A stretch of 64,000 bases of DNA from Paulinella micropora (GCA_019918135.1 WBZZ01004012.1:61001-125000); one strand, 5' to 3'; shown: positions 39,512-50,346, counted from the first letter of the stretch. The notes: a model not told the origin generated them from the letters alone. A program made the numbers and translations.

Positions 39512-40798
39512 GAAGAAAGAAAAAGCACACGCAGGGAAAGATGCCAACAAAAGAGAGGAAGGGCAGAGAGGTGTGTGTTTTGGGTTTCAAAGAGAGAGTG
39601 GATGCAAGTGGGGGGATGAGTGTCGTTTTGCTCATACAGAGGGGTCAGTCACTATGCGTAGTGTGCCTGGGGTGTGCTACCTGTTTGAACATTCAGGCAG
39701 CTATGATAGATCTAACTGTAGGTTTAAACACACCACCACTAATAAGAAAGGGGGAGGGAAAGGAACAGGAACGAGAAGGAAGACGTGGAAGAAAGGAGAG
39801 AAATGTTTCAACTGTAACATGGAGGGGCATGTGTTCTCCGCATGTGAGAAGGAGTGCAGGATATGTGGGGGTGAGCATAGACTGCATGAATGTGGAGAGA
39901 TGAAGAAGGCGAGAGAAGAGCCAAGTGAGAAGGAAGAAGCGAGAGAGAAAGAAAAGAGAGCAAAATGGTAACATGGAAAGTTTGGTAGGGGGAGTAAGTC
40001 AGACACTTCTGACTCAGATAGGGGGAGTGAGTCAGACACAGATGAGGAAGGTGAGAAGGTGAGAAGGTGAAAGCATTAAGAAGGATGACGAGATTTTTGA
40101 CAGGGCGAGACAGAGCAGGCAAGGTAAAGGAGAAGGCCCACATGGGCAAAGTAATGGTAGTACAAGAGAGAGAAATCTATCGTAAATGTGAGGGGCGAGT
40201 GTCAGGTGAGCAGCAATGTTTTGTGTGCACTGATGACCTGGAGAGTGCGAATGTGTCGTTGCGAGAGGCAGCGTATGGTCTGTTGAGAGGGCGATTTTGC
40301 GGGATGCACGCAGATCAGGAAAGAGAGAGTGAGAAGGAAGCCCCAGTGATGGGGGAGCAAAACATAATTAACCCACCTAAGCCGTTAGTTGAGAAGGAGA
40401 AGAAAGAGAAGGAGAAGCGCTCAAAGCGCAGAAGCAAGAAAAAGAAGGGGAAAGGAAAGGCTGAGTCCAGTCAGAAGAGCCCAAGGAAAGGGCAAGGTTA
40501 TTTTATGGAGTCGGGGAACCAAGTTGACTCTAACGACGACGACCAACGCGTCGGGCGTGTGGGAGGCAGCGAAAGCGACAGCGGCGCAGATGCGGTGACC
40601 CGGAGCGGCGATTTCAGCTGGTGGAGCGTGCGGTGTGCAAGTGGTTCCACGACCCGGGCGGCGGACTACAGCGTCAGCGAGATGGCGGATGGGAGCCGGG
40701 AAGTTAAGGGACCCGGCGGCTTCATGGAAGCAAGAGAATGGGGGAGCGCGCGGTGGGCGGCGCAACAACTGGACTTTTTGACTACTTCGTCAGCATAA
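38489..40798 (+). pseudogene. Copia-like gag region with CCCH and CCHC fingers
   Basis: The first part is charged (Lys/Glu/Arg-rich). A capsid-like helical region follows (HTVWARLTKRFGKVSEEDVQ, then RTMETIITNALQNPE). Between 39576 and 39740 there is a CX8CX5CX3H finger (around CFGFQRESGC) and a second, less regular one. A CCHC knuckle (CFNCNMEGHVFSAC) and a near-copy (CRICGGEHRLHEC) follow at 39803-39895. A further Cys/His segment (CFVCTDDLESANV, then FCGMHADQ) and a Lys-rich block lie downstream to 40798. The knuckle marks it as retroelement gag. The (GA)n tract at 39475-39508 lies within. Broken, with no polymerase genes after it. Confidence 0.6.
39475..39508 (+). repeat. (GA)n microsatellite
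   Basis: A pure GA run within the gag region; it reads as alternating Glu and Arg. Confidence 0.9.
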
Positions 40799-40909
40799 GT
40801 TAAGTTAGTTAGATGGATACCAAGTTAGTATTGCGTTAGTGCATATAGTTGTTAGTACGGCTCCGGTAATTTCTGAATAGTGCTACACATATTTACCATC
40901 ATATATGCA

Positions 40910-41210
40910 AGGTTAGTAGCATAAGGTAGATGGGGCAGTTATTCCTAAATAGGGTGAGCCGCAATGGATAATTTATTAATTGATAGTAATAATAGTATTT
41001 AGTCATACCGGCCCACCCCAATGACAATTACCTATTTTACCTGTATCACTCTAAGTGTAACGGTGAATTTAATGCTTTGGCGGTCTGGTCCGAGTTGGCT
41101 GGGGCACTTAGTGACGTGTCATTATTCAAATATCTAAGTAAAAGTAAAGTTCCGAACCCTCTCGTCTATTCAAAGTGGGGGAAGGCCATGTCGTGACACT
41201 GCGAAACTAT
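40910..41210 (+). repeat. terminal direct repeat (putative LTR), right
   Basis: Matches 17450-17730 in the same orientation, with substitutions and small length differences. It lies after the gag region. Ends are not resolved. Confidence 0.65.
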
Positions 41211-41645
41211 GACTGAATGTATTACCTCTGCTTTCAGCACTTAAGTCTCTATCACTGGTGGCCAGGGCAGTGACTGAGCAAACTGACTTGAACTTCTGGT
41301 ATTATTAATAGCCTAATTGTCATTGTCTAGTGCCGGAAAGCAGCAACAGTGCATTATCCATGTATAATCTATTTTGAGGTCCTAGAGTAGATTCACTCCT
41401 CAGACATAGTTTTTATTTACATACATACATTAATTCTTTTTCGTACTTAATACTCCTTTTGAGATCAGCGATAATTAAGTTGCTTGCAACTTCAAGTTCA
41501 GTTAATTATCTTGATCTAGGGGGAGTGTTAGACCAATAGGCTGTATTAATACGGTAACGGATCGATTCAGTATGACCCCGCCGGTCTGTAGGATGCGTGT
41601 CGGTAGAGCCATCCCTTCAGGACGCGTGTTACATTCCCTGAAGAT
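41211..41645. other. no recognisable gene
   Basis: At about 41515 the string CTAGGGGGAGTGTTAG looks like a polypurine tract followed by an LTR start (TGTTAG). It may mark another LTR fragment, but there is no partner copy in the window. Confidence 0.35.
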
Positions 41646-41876
41646 AGCTCGATAAAAAGTCGGTAATACAACCAGACACAAATCCCCCCAAAGGAGAATG
41701 ATGTCTCGTTATATTAGCTCAGTGAAGCCGAAAAAGAAAGCGGCCACAGACCACGGTTAAAATGGCATTAGGTCAAATCCGGCCAAACAATATTGAAATA
41801 CTGGGAAAAAAACTAGGTGCACCTGACACACGAAAAACTGTACTTTTTACCGGCTATCCGGGGGGTGATGCCTACA
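41646..41876 (+). repeat. dispersed repeat family A, copy 2
   Basis: Matches 1948-2163 along its length, with an ATG at the equivalent place (41762). A frame of 85 codons (MALGQIRPNNIEILGKKLG...) continues to 42019. It has no recognised family and is not counted as a gene. Confidence 0.7.
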
Positions 41877-42019
41877 GTACCCCTTCCCGTTTTTATGACG
41901 GAAATATGCAATATTTTCGTCATATAGCTGCTGATTTCTTTTCTGCACAAATGCTACTAGTACGGGGTGTTGCAACTAAGTGCATTAACCCACGGATAGA
42001 CGGTGCAGTGGATAAATAA

Positions 42020-42660
42020 AACGCATACACCAGACACGCGTCAACTGTAAATCTCTAGCCTCATTTTTTGTAAGTAAATAAAAAACTCCTCCTTCCACAC
42101 TCGTTGTCCCCCCCGTAACTTAATCCTGAGGCAGTATGTCAAGAACAAATAGTATTACTATTGAAATAAAAGCAGCATTATAATTTTTTCTCCTTCTCTA
42201 AAACACTTCCGATCAGTAAATACATTGTCTTTTAATAACATACCCTTGTTTTCAATCAGTTACCTTAATATAGTACTAGGGGGCCAGTCCTAATAACTAT
42301 ATCCAAAGCCGGTGTGAGTGAACCCGACCATGCGATCAACCGACACAAGTAGAGACGGACCGTGCTGGTATGACGATATTAAGTATATCCAAAGAAAAAA
42401 ATATTTAATATGTCTACTATGAGAATGAGAACATCACCCTGGATACTTGAAGCAGGGTCGTACCAGGAACACCATCGCTAAACTCACAAGCGATCCCCTT
42501 CTACGGTGTCGTATCCATTTGCCGATTGACCTTCGCACTCATATGTTGCGATAAAAATGCCAAGTAACAACAATGGTATAAAAATATTTTAATAAGACAT
42601 GATCTGACATGGGCACTATGAGATTAATCCACATGCAGCTTTCAATGTCCGACGCGTGAT
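42020..42660. other. no recognisable gene
   Basis: AT-rich non-coding DNA between repeat A and the downstream end of the Gypsy-like element. It may include that element's 3' LTR, which could not be paired. Confidence 0.35.
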
Positions 42661-42678
42661 AAAAGAAAAAAATGTCAC

Positions 42679-43483
42679 TTACTGCCTTCGTCGCCTTGCG
42701 CGAACCCCTTTGCCAGGTGGCGGGCCGCCAACAAAGGTCACGTCAAACTTTGACTCCTCAAGAATGTCCCATATTTTGTTAGGGATGGCGCCCAATGATA
42801 AGTCAAAAGGAATGTCAATCACTCCCCTAGGCAGTGACTGAATAGTCCACGCAGTGTGGTCTTTGTCTCGAGGGGTAATAGCCTTTGTCTCGAGGGGTAA
42901 TAGTATCATCCCAAGTCTCGAGATCTTTCGCGTCTTTGTATACCGGTAAGTATTGTCTAGCTTTTGGATCCTCAACAGGGTCCATGCTTCTCCAGAAATG
43001 GAGTACCGGTTGTATCGTTTTTGCTGCTGAGGATCTCTTCGATGTCCGCGCTGCCCGTGTAGTCTGCGGGACCGCCACAGCTCGCATGAGATAAAGATCT
43101 GAGAGAGTGTCATCGGCAACATGAGATTCTGCCGGTCTCAACAGATAAAAAGCGTCTCGGACCCACTTGATGGTCGCAATCGCCTCGCCTTCCTTCCATC
43201 GCGCATGTCGAATGTCCACATTACCCGCGTTTGGGTTAGTGTCCTTCTCTTCTCCTCCTCCATGGACATCCGTCGCTCGCGTCGATCTCGCCACCTTCCT
43301 CGGTTGGTCGAAGATAAGGTCATTTTGCGCTCTCCTCCTTTGCGCCTCCGTGAACTTCTCCTTTGTACCGCCGCGGACTATGGGGGCCTTAGACTGAGTC
43401 CCCGCCGCGCTTTTGCGGTTTGAGTCTTCCCTTGCTCTCCTTCTTGGTCTCCTCCTTCTCCGAGACAGGTGCCCGATAGGCAT
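42679..43483 (-). pseudogene. coding region downstream of Gypsy integrase
   Basis: Arg-rich at first (SRRRRRPRRRAREDSNRKSA), then ordered (HARWKEGEAIATIKWVRDAFYLL, then LHFWRSMDPVEDPKA, then LGAIPNKIWDILEESKFDVTFV). No domain is recognised. Regions after the Gypsy integrase may hold chromodomains or envelope genes; neither is evident here. Broken. Confidence 0.5.
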
Positions 43484-44477
43484 TCTCCTCCTCTAAGGTA
43501 TCCTCCTTACTGATAGGCGGTACCTCTTTGAAATCCTCCTTCATCCGTTTCAACGCCTCCTCAACGGATTCATCCTCGAGTAAGAAGGGGTCATATTTGA
43601 TCAGCCTTCGAACATTCACAATTTGCACCTTCCCTCTACCCCTGATCTTATAGTTCAGAGGTCCCATCTGCTCCATAATCTGGTATGGTCCTTTCCAGTG
43701 GGTAAACAAGCTTAGAGCTAACCCCCTTGGGTACTTGAGGATGGTACAGGAGTACAATATCCCCAACCCGGAAACGGACTTGATCTAAATGCGCTTGTCG
43801 CACTCCTTGTGCATCAGTCTTTCTGCGCTCCGCCCTATGCGCCGCAACTATTTGCTCCGCCTCCATCTTCGCTCTTAGCCTCATCCCGAACAACTCATCC
43901 TCATCTGCCCAAGTGTCCTTTGGATGCAGAAGCGAGGTTGGGATATTAGGCTCTCGGCCGTAACCAATTGATATGGCGAGACTGAGCTCCTGGCTCCTCC
44001 TAATGCCGATGAGGGTAGACAGTTCATTGCAAAGGCAAATGAAGGTGCTGCCTCCACCCAGGCTCTCTGATTCTCCTTCTTCATACAGTACATCTTAAGC
44101 GAGGCTTTGAGAGGTCTATGTACCCGCTCGATCTTGCCATTCGCTCTCGGGTTATAGGCAGTAACATATTGCCATTTCATCCCGTAGTACTTAGATAGTC
44201 TGTCGATGACTTCATTATTAAAGTCAGAACCTCGATCAGAACATATCTTTCTAGACACTCCGATCTGCGAGACGATCCTGTCGATCAGAGCCTCCGCAGT
44301 TGTCTTGCCTGTAACGTCCTTAACAGGAACAACCCAGACATAATTGGTGGCTCGATCTATCGCAGTAAGAAGGTATTTGTACCCTTCGGCCGATTCGGGG
44401 AAAGGTCCCACGTGTAAAAATTCAAACATCCCGGCGTGTAACGGGAATGTACCGATCAGGCCGAAATTCGCCTTCAA
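43389..44477 (-). pseudogene. Gypsy integrase region
   Basis: Core motifs are seen: YLLTAIDRATNYVWVVPV (first Asp), KICSDRGSDFNNEVI (second Asp) and ANGKIERVHRPLKASL (Glu). The C-terminal part has the GPY/F-type segment (THWKGPYQIMEQMGPLNYKI) and VNVRRLIKYDP, usual in Gypsy integrases. The region is not in one frame. Confidence 0.8.
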
Positions 44478-44641
44478 CGGTGTCTTTGTGGTTTTGCATG
44501 GGATACATGCGTCTACTTCTCTTTCTATCTATTCCTTCATTCCTTTCCACCAAAATCGCCTCGCTATGAACCAATGAGTTCTTTGTCGACCCGGATGTGC
44601 CAGTAAGGGGCAGTTATGGGCTGCAACATATATGAAGCGCC

Positions 44642-47600
44642 TCAACTTCTCCGGTAACCAGTCCATTTGTCAGGCTGTGATGCAAATTTGCCATGCTGGC
44701 CCTTGTACCACAATAGCCCATCTCTCCACGCCATCTCCTTCATTTGATCTTTGATCTGCGGAGTCTTTTTAAGCTCATTAGGGTTCTTGTATAACGTTAT
44801 GAGCTCCAACTCCTGATCCGTCGCCTGTTGCTGCCTCCACGCGGTAGGCGAGGCGATATGGATAGTACCGTCCTCCAACCTTACTCCTACCCTCTCCGGG
44901 TCTTCATCAAGCTCGCTTCGATTTTCCTGTGGAGGTTCAGTACAGACCTCAGTCGTCTCCTCCTCCTCTTTTATATTCGCCTTCGCGTTCTCATATGCCT
45001 CATAAGACCACTCAGCGTCTTCGAGAACATGTGCCTCACAGCATATGCCATGATCCGGGCCTTGAGGACTATATCGTAGACCCGTGCGGTCATATCGAAC
45101 GCCTCTTGCCATCTGCATCGCCTCCATGTGGCTTACCTCGTACACCTTGTCCGTGGACAGATCTATCATTTCCACTGATGATACGAGAGCCGACACCTCC
45201 GACTGAAACTCTAGCCTAGAAAGGCTATCAGCGACTACGTTTCGCTTTCCCGATAAATAGACCATCGTGAAATTGAAACATGACAAGAAAGCTTGCCACC
45301 GCGCCAAACAGCCGGTTTGTTCATGATTCATCAACCAAAGAAGGTTGTGATGATCGGTCCTAACCGTGAATAGAGGTCCTCCCCATAGATATTCTCTGAG
45401 CCTCTTGAGAGCCCATACTACTGCCAACGCCTCTCTCTGTCGCGTGCAGTAATTTCGCTCCGCCGCACACAGCTTTCTACTAATAAACATGATCGGGCGC
45501 AAATTTTTCTCCTCATCTTCCTGTTGCAGCACCGCGCCAATCGCAAACTTAGATGCATCCGTGTCGACTACGAACGGCTTCGTAAAGTCGGGCATCATAA
45601 GTACTAATCCGCCGTCCTTGGGATCTTTGTAAATGAGATCTTTGAGCGTATTAAACGCCTGCAAAGCCTCCTCATCCCACTTCTCAAAGTCTCCAAAATC
45701 AATCATCTTCTCCAACTTAGCCCGAGTTGCACCCCAATCGGGTATGAACTGGCTGCAGTACTGTGCCATCGCAAGAAAAGAGTGTAACTCTGTGCGATTC
45801 TTTGGCAACTGTCTACTCATGATCTCCTCCCTCTTCTCGCGCGATATCGAGACCATATTATGAGAAATCTCGTAACCCAAATACGTCACACTTGTCCTGG
45901 CAAGCTGACATTTCTTTAGGTTGCATTTCAGGCCAAAAGCTCCGATGTGCCTAAAGACATCTGACAAGTGATCGATATGCTCTTCCATTGTGTTAGAGTA
46001 TATGATAATGTCATCGATGTAACAAAATGCATATTCTCCCGCCTTCTGTCCTCTCCTTCTCATAAAACCATCCTCCGACTGGTCGTCATATTGACCACTC
46101 AACATCTTCTGCATCGCCTTCTGAAAGAGCCCCGGGGCCTGTTTGAGTCCCATCGGAAGCACCTTCCACTGGTATATTTCCATACCAACCACGAATGCAG
46201 TCAGCCATCTGGATTTCTCGTCCAGTGGTATCTGCCAGAAGCCGTTCTTAAGGTCAATGACCGAATAGAATTTAGCATTCCGCAGCACTCTTCTGCCCTC
46301 TTCTAAGGTCGGCAGAGGATTTCTCTCTTCCTCTAGCACCTTATTCACACGGGCATAATTGATCGTCAAACGCCATTCTCCTCCTGGCTTGGGGACGATT
46401 TTCGGTTGAGAGACAATTGGAGATGTAGATCTCTCAATAAAGTCCTCGTTGAGCAACTGTCTCACGTTCTCCTCCGCTATCTTCGCCTCATGTATGCTCA
46501 AATTCGCCCTCCGCGGTGCCGGAGATGGCTCCGCACCCGGTATCTTGTAAATGACAGCAGTGAAGTCCTCCGACTTTACACCACCTGCCCGAGGAGGGTC
46601 GAAAATTTCTCTGTACGCCTCCATCTTAGCTTTGAGAAGCTCCTTCTCTCTCTCCGTACCCACTCCTTCTTCTAAAATTTTCCGCGCCGCCGCTTGGAAA
46701 TCTTCCTCCGACATCTTCTTATGTTCTTTGAGGGGCGCTAAGTCCTCCTCCAAACTCAAATCTTCCTCGGACAAATCGTTTAGTCCCGTCCGTTCATACG
46801 TGACTGTGTCCGGCTCATCATCCTTACCGAGCTCCACCAGCATGTCAATGAGTCTCGCGTATTGCAAAGGAGCTTTACGGGTGTAGAAACCATCAAAGCA
46901 TGTGAAAGCTTGAGGTATCAATTTCAACTTGTCCTGGGCTCTGAGCTTCCGCTTGTATGCACTGCTCTGCTCCCGAGACCCGAGTCGACAAGCCACCACT
47001 AACTGTTGCTTGCGAGAGGGAACCGGTATAGGATGATCAATAAGCCGGTCCCTTATCTCCTGTGCCCATATCGCCTTCTCATTGTACGGCAGAATGACAG
47101 TATACGGCTTGTTACTCTCAAATAGAGTCCGTAGACACTTTTTCACTTCAGTTAATGAGCGCGGCCAGGTAGGCACATCGCCCCAAAAGTTCGTGATAAA
47201 AGTTTTAATGTCATCCTCTGGAGTATCGGGGATACGCCCCTTCCTCCTTGGCACAAACGCCTCTCTCTTTTCATCTGACATCTTTGCGTGGTAACAGTAG
47301 CCATTAGTAATATGGACATCTGCCCCACCACCTTCTGCGAATCTGGCCAACGACGGGCACTGTTTCGCAACACATATTATCTCCTCATTACGCGCTACGA
47401 TTAAGTCATCAATAGACTTTTTGTCCCATGCGGGAATCGTAACCGTATACGCCTGCATCTCCGTCTCCCAATTGTCGGTCCAGGACAGTTCGTCCGGCAC
47501 TGTGACATAGGGGTGTACATAGGCTTCAGTTGCCTCATGTACGAAGGCCAACCTTTTTCTCTCCGTTGCTAGACTAAGCTCAAAAGCCTCGTATGAGTCG

Positions 47601-48337
47601 GTAGCAGTCATCGGAATAATATCCTCCTTCTCTCCATTCTTCACTCCATAAATTACTCGCCGTGCGGCGCAATCGATCACTGCCCCCATCGTAGCCAATT
47701 GGTCATACGACAGCAGGATTGAACCGTGGTAATCGGGGACAACATAGAGGTCCGCACGATATCCTCGACCGGATTTCAATTTGAAAATTAATGTGACGAT
47801 GCCCGTAATTTCCGTACGGCTGCCTACCCCTTTTAGGGTCCCCTTTGTTTTTCTAATATTTTTGTCAACCCATGTCCGGTGACTATTCAAAAACTTCTGG
47901 CCGACAATATTAATATTCGCCATCGTATCATTACCAACTTTTAATGTGGTTTGTAAAGTTTCACAAAAGAGGTCAGTGTAGCATTGCGCGTCCTGTCTAT
48001 GTATACTAGCCGCTAGCACATGAATTTTTTGTTCTAGGGTTTTGAGTCTAAGCTCAAGTTCCTTGTCCTCCTTCCGTTCTTCCCTCTTTTCCTCCAACTT
48101 AACTTCTTGAGTCTCCGGGGCTTCCTGTATCTCAAGTGTCCGCTTGACAGAGTCCGGTACACTAGATGTACACTTGTCTACCGTAGAGACGGTTGCGTCC
48201 TTTGGCGGGGGAACTGTCCGCTGCTTCTTCGTAGGCGGAGACCTAGCCTTCAGTTGCGGCTTCCTCTCCTCCATCGCCTTCTTCGCCTTCCTATTCGCAT
48301 CATTTATCATATTAGCTCTCGAAGGATGAACTAGCAA
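44642..48337 (-). CDS. Gypsy pol: protease-like, reverse transcriptase, RNase H
   Basis: A 1231-codon frame. The first 110 residues are basic and Pro/Lys-rich with a Glu/Lys coiled coil. About residues 120-250 match the place and strand pattern of a retropepsin (INIVGQKFL, then ADLYVVPDYHGSILLSYDQL). The reverse transcriptase spans roughly 640-860: FYSVIDLKNGFWQIPLDE (motif A), QWKVLPMGLKQAPGLFQ and FCYIDDIIIYSN (YIDD). RNase H follows with FVVDTDASKFAIGAVLQQ and TRQREALAVVWALKRLRE. The end (YLSGKRNVVADSLSR) is also typical. The marked start is uncertain because the frame may be reached from gag by the family's usual read-through or shift. Confidence 0.85.
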   Translation of the reverse strand: MLVHPSRANMINDANRKAKKAMEERKPQLKARSPPTKKQRTVPPPKDATVSTVDKCTSSVPDSVKRTLEIQEAPETQEVKLEEKREERKEDKELELRLKTLEQKIHVLAASIHRQDAQCYTDLFCETLQTTLKVGNDTMANINIVGQKFLNSHRTWVDKNIRKTKGTLKGVGSRTEITGIVTLIFKLKSGRGYRADLYVVPDYHGSILLSYDQLATMGAVIDCAARRVIYGVKNGEKEDIIPMTATDSYEAFELSLATERKRLAFVHEATEAYVHPYVTVPDELSWTDNWETEMQAYTVTIPAWDKKSIDDLIVARNEEIICVAKQCPSLARFAEGGGADVHITNGYCYHAKMSDEKREAFVPRRKGRIPDTPEDDIKTFITNFWGDVPTWPRSLTEVKKCLRTLFESNKPYTVILPYNEKAIWAQEIRDRLIDHPIPVPSRKQQLVVACRLGSREQSSAYKRKLRAQDKLKLIPQAFTCFDGFYTRKAPLQYARLIDMLVELGKDDEPDTVTYERTGLNDLSEEDLSLEEDLAPLKEHKKMSEEDFQAAARKILEEGVGTEREKELLKAKMEAYREIFDPPRAGGVKSEDFTAVIYKIPGAEPSPAPRRANLSIHEAKIAEENVRQLLNEDFIERSTSPIVSQPKIVPKPGGEWRLTINYARVNKVLEEERNPLPTLEEGRRVLRNAKFYSVIDLKNGFWQIPLDEKSRWLTAFVVGMEIYQWKVLPMGLKQAPGLFQKAMQKMLSGQYDDQSEDGFMRRRGQKAGEYAFCYIDDIIIYSNTMEEHIDHLSDVFRHIGAFGLKCNLKKCQLARTSVTYLGYEISHNMVSISREKREEIMSRQLPKNRTELHSFLAMAQYCSQFIPDWGATRAKLEKMIDFGDFEKWDEEALQAFNTLKDLIYKDPKDGGLVLMMPDFTKPFVVDTDASKFAIGAVLQQEDEEKNLRPIMFISRKLCAAERNYCTRQREALAVVWALKRLREYLWGGPLFTVRTDHHNLLWLMNHEQTGCLARWQAFLSCFNFTMVYLSGKRNVVADSLSRLEFQSEVSALVSSVEMIDLSTDKVYEVSHMEAMQMARGVRYDRTGLRYSPQGPDHGICCEAHVLEDAEWSYEAYENAKANIKEEEETTEVCTEPPQENRSELDEDPERVGVRLEDGTIHIASPTAWRQQQATDQELELITLYKNPNELKKTPQIKDQMKEMAWRDGLLWYKGQHGKFASQPDKWTGYRRS

Positions 48338-48505
48338 ATGCTTACCTTAAGGCTTGTGAGGCTGTGTGCCTTCAACTTCACGTCTAGGAGGAACGGAACA
48401 GTTCGTATCCTGTTCAGCAACAGTATGCATAACTGTGATTGTCGGATTAAAAAGAACATTTTTTATCTCCTTCTTTCTCTTCTCCTCCTCCATCTTTTCC
48501 TCCCG

Positions 48506-49341
48506 TCATTCTAGGACTTCAACACGCTCACCTGAGCCAGTGTCTTCGTCTTGACGTCCCCCCTCCGCAGCGGTATAAGCTTGCTGGGGGTAGTTGGAGC
48601 TGGAACTGGAGCTATAATTCCAGTATCTGTGTCCTCTGGGAGGGCGCGCTGGGGTCCGGCCTCCCCTTCCCCGATAGCCCCGACCTCTTGGTGCCCATCC
48701 TCCTGGTGTCCCTCGGGACACTCGTGATGCTCCTCTCGTCTCTCCTCCTCTAGTCGTCGCCGCTTGTCGGCCCGCTGCTTCTTTCTCCTCCTTTCTCTTC
48801 ATCTTCTCAAGGAAGGAAATGATGGCCTCCCGGAACTCTCCGTCCGCGACCATATTTGCATTCCACCTCCTCTCCACCAACTCCTTCTTGTAAACTCTGT
48901 ATAAGGCCTGCTCCTTTTTGAGCCTTTGAGTTCTCTCAGGAAGATATTTCGCATCCTGTCATCGTCAGAGTCATTACTGTGTGGACATGTGCCTACTCCA
49001 TGCTTCGCCTCATTCTTACACGCCATATATGAAAAATAGCGGTAGCACGGCGTCGGCTCGTCGCTCCCCCTCTTTTGACCCGCCTACTGAGTTGTATGTG
49101 CTGCTTGAGCACCTCCAACCCCTTGTGTCGCGGCACTGGAGAATGACTCGGTGGCCGTGTCCAAGTCGGAACACGCTTCGAGCACCTCCCTATACAGTTC
49201 GCTCGGCTGAACAGCCGCTACGGCCCTCTCGTATATATTCGTTTCTAAAAAATCCGCCGTCTTCACCGCCGCGAAGGTCGGACAGGACTGTATGATCCTT
49301 GCGAGCTTGCTCGGGTGTCGTGCACACAAAGCATCTGACAC
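48506..49341 (-). pseudogene. Gypsy gag region
   Basis: The end is Arg/Gly-rich (APRGRGYRGRGGRTPARPPR) with a serine/tyrosine tract. Upstream is a short Cys/His piece (MACKNEAKHGVGTCPHSN) and an Ala-rich helical part. RGG-rich gag ends occur in place of knuckles in some Gypsy lineages. Broken. Confidence 0.5.
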
Positions 49342-49386
49342 CAGAAAAACTGTACTTTTTACCAGCTATCCTAGGGGTGATGCCTA
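49328..49386 (+). repeat. dispersed repeat family A, copy 3 (partial)
   Basis: CTGACACCAGAAAAACTGTA and GGGGTGATGCCTACA match the last quarter of copies 1 and 2, in the same orientation. It lies at the upstream end of the Gypsy-like element. Confidence 0.7.
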
Positions 49387-49534
49387 CACGCGCCGGGCAG
49401 TGTTGTTCTGTCTGTTGCTGCCTTTTCAATAAAGCTTGTGGTACGATGCGATGAATGATAGTGACTGAGCTTGAACCGGTCCGTGGACGGCTTGCTACCT
49501 CCGTGCAGGAACAGTATTTAGATATATGTTCTAA

Positions 49535-49730
49535 TATATATCACTCTAAGTGTAACGGTGAATTCAAAGCTTTGGCGGTTTGGCTTAGTGACGTGTTATT
49601 GTTCTAACATATATCACTCTAAGTGTAACGGTGAATTCAAGCTTTGGCGGTTTGGGGTGTGGCGCTTAGTGACGTGTTAAGTATCGTCCATCTCTAATAA
49701 AAGTAAAGTCCGAACCCTCTCGTTGTCCAG
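49535..49730 (+). repeat. two tandem pieces of the 17.5/41.0 kb terminal repeat
   Basis: The block ATCACTCTAAGTGTAACGGT ... TTAGTGACGTGTTA occurs twice in succession (about 49540-49605 and 49612-49680) and is followed by AAAAGTAAAGTCCGAACCCT, as in both direct repeats of the split retroelement. A degraded LTR fragment is likely. Confidence 0.7.
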
Positions 49731-49862
49731 TGCTCTTCTCCCTATAGTCTGCTTCTCTCTCCGTTCGCTCTATTTTTTACCGATGTTCGCCTACTCACAT
49801 GCTTCCTCTTCATCTCTACGAAGAGCAAGCGTTCTTTATTATTAAAAGTCGTTAAGTGCGAG

Positions 49863-49863
49863 G

Positions 49864-49901
<38 letters not shown>
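49863..49901 (+). repeat. poly(A) run
   Basis: A run of about 39 A. It could be the tail of a retroposed sequence on the plus strand, but no identifiable element precedes it. Confidence 0.9.
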
Positions 49902-49902
<1 letters not shown>

Positions 49903-50310
49903 CAATGTGTAGTGACAGTAGTAGGTGAAGCTGAAACGCAATAATCTGGGAAGCGTAGCAAACTATGGTAAAGAATCTAATCATGAGGAAATTACAGCGA
50001 ACATTCAATGATTAAACATGAAGGAAGCAGCGCAAATATTGGGGAAGCAGCGCGAACATACTATAGGGGGGTTGGGTTTGAAACCTTCAATTTGAATGTC
50101 TTCGCCTGTGGACTATTTTTATACATTGTTACAAGCAATCAGGCAGCCTCAAATTTTCACTTTGCTAAACATCCAAACGAAATTATTTTAATTTCACTTG
50201 CAAGTAGCAGTGCAACCTCTTGCACAAACACTAGAAAGTCACGCACTCAGGATGTCTATTACAAAGAAACACACCGATTGTGGATTCTTTTTGAACCATG
50301 TTGAAGATTC

Positions 50311-50312
<2 letters not shown>
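49902..50312. other. no recognisable gene
   Basis: Plain sequence between the poly(A) run and the GA-rich tract. Short frames show no coding character. Confidence 0.4.

Positions 50313-50346
<34 letters not shown>

Larger units (their letters stand above)
17450..41210 (+). mobile_element. gag-only Copia-like retroelement split by a Polinton (fossil)
   Basis: Direct repeats at about 17450-17730 and 40910-41210 bound a gag-like region (38489-40798). The Polinton (18056-38482) sits inside the element with a 6-bp target duplication, so it arrived later. No protease, integrase or reverse transcriptase is present, which suggests a non-autonomous element. The flanking repeats differ at many positions, so this host element is old. 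Gag is broken. Confidence 0.6.
42660..49345 (-). mobile_element. Ty3/Gypsy-like LTR retroelement (fossil)
   Basis: Minus strand: a gag region (49341-48506), a long pol frame with protease-like, reverse transcriptase and RNase H parts (48337-44642), integrase (44477-43389) and an additional downstream coding region (43483-42679). RT, then RNase H, then integrase is the Gypsy order. LTRs were not identified. The element is broken in several places but retains a 1231-codon frame, so it is not very old. Confidence 0.85.

Noticed and set aside
39218-40149. Minus-strand frames opposite the Copia-like gag
   Set aside because: They are antisense shadows of the purine-rich gag sequence, with serine/leucine composition and no domain.
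41762-42019. 85-codon frame as a host gene
   Set aside because: It begins within dispersed repeat A, has no recognised domain and is not kept in the other copies.
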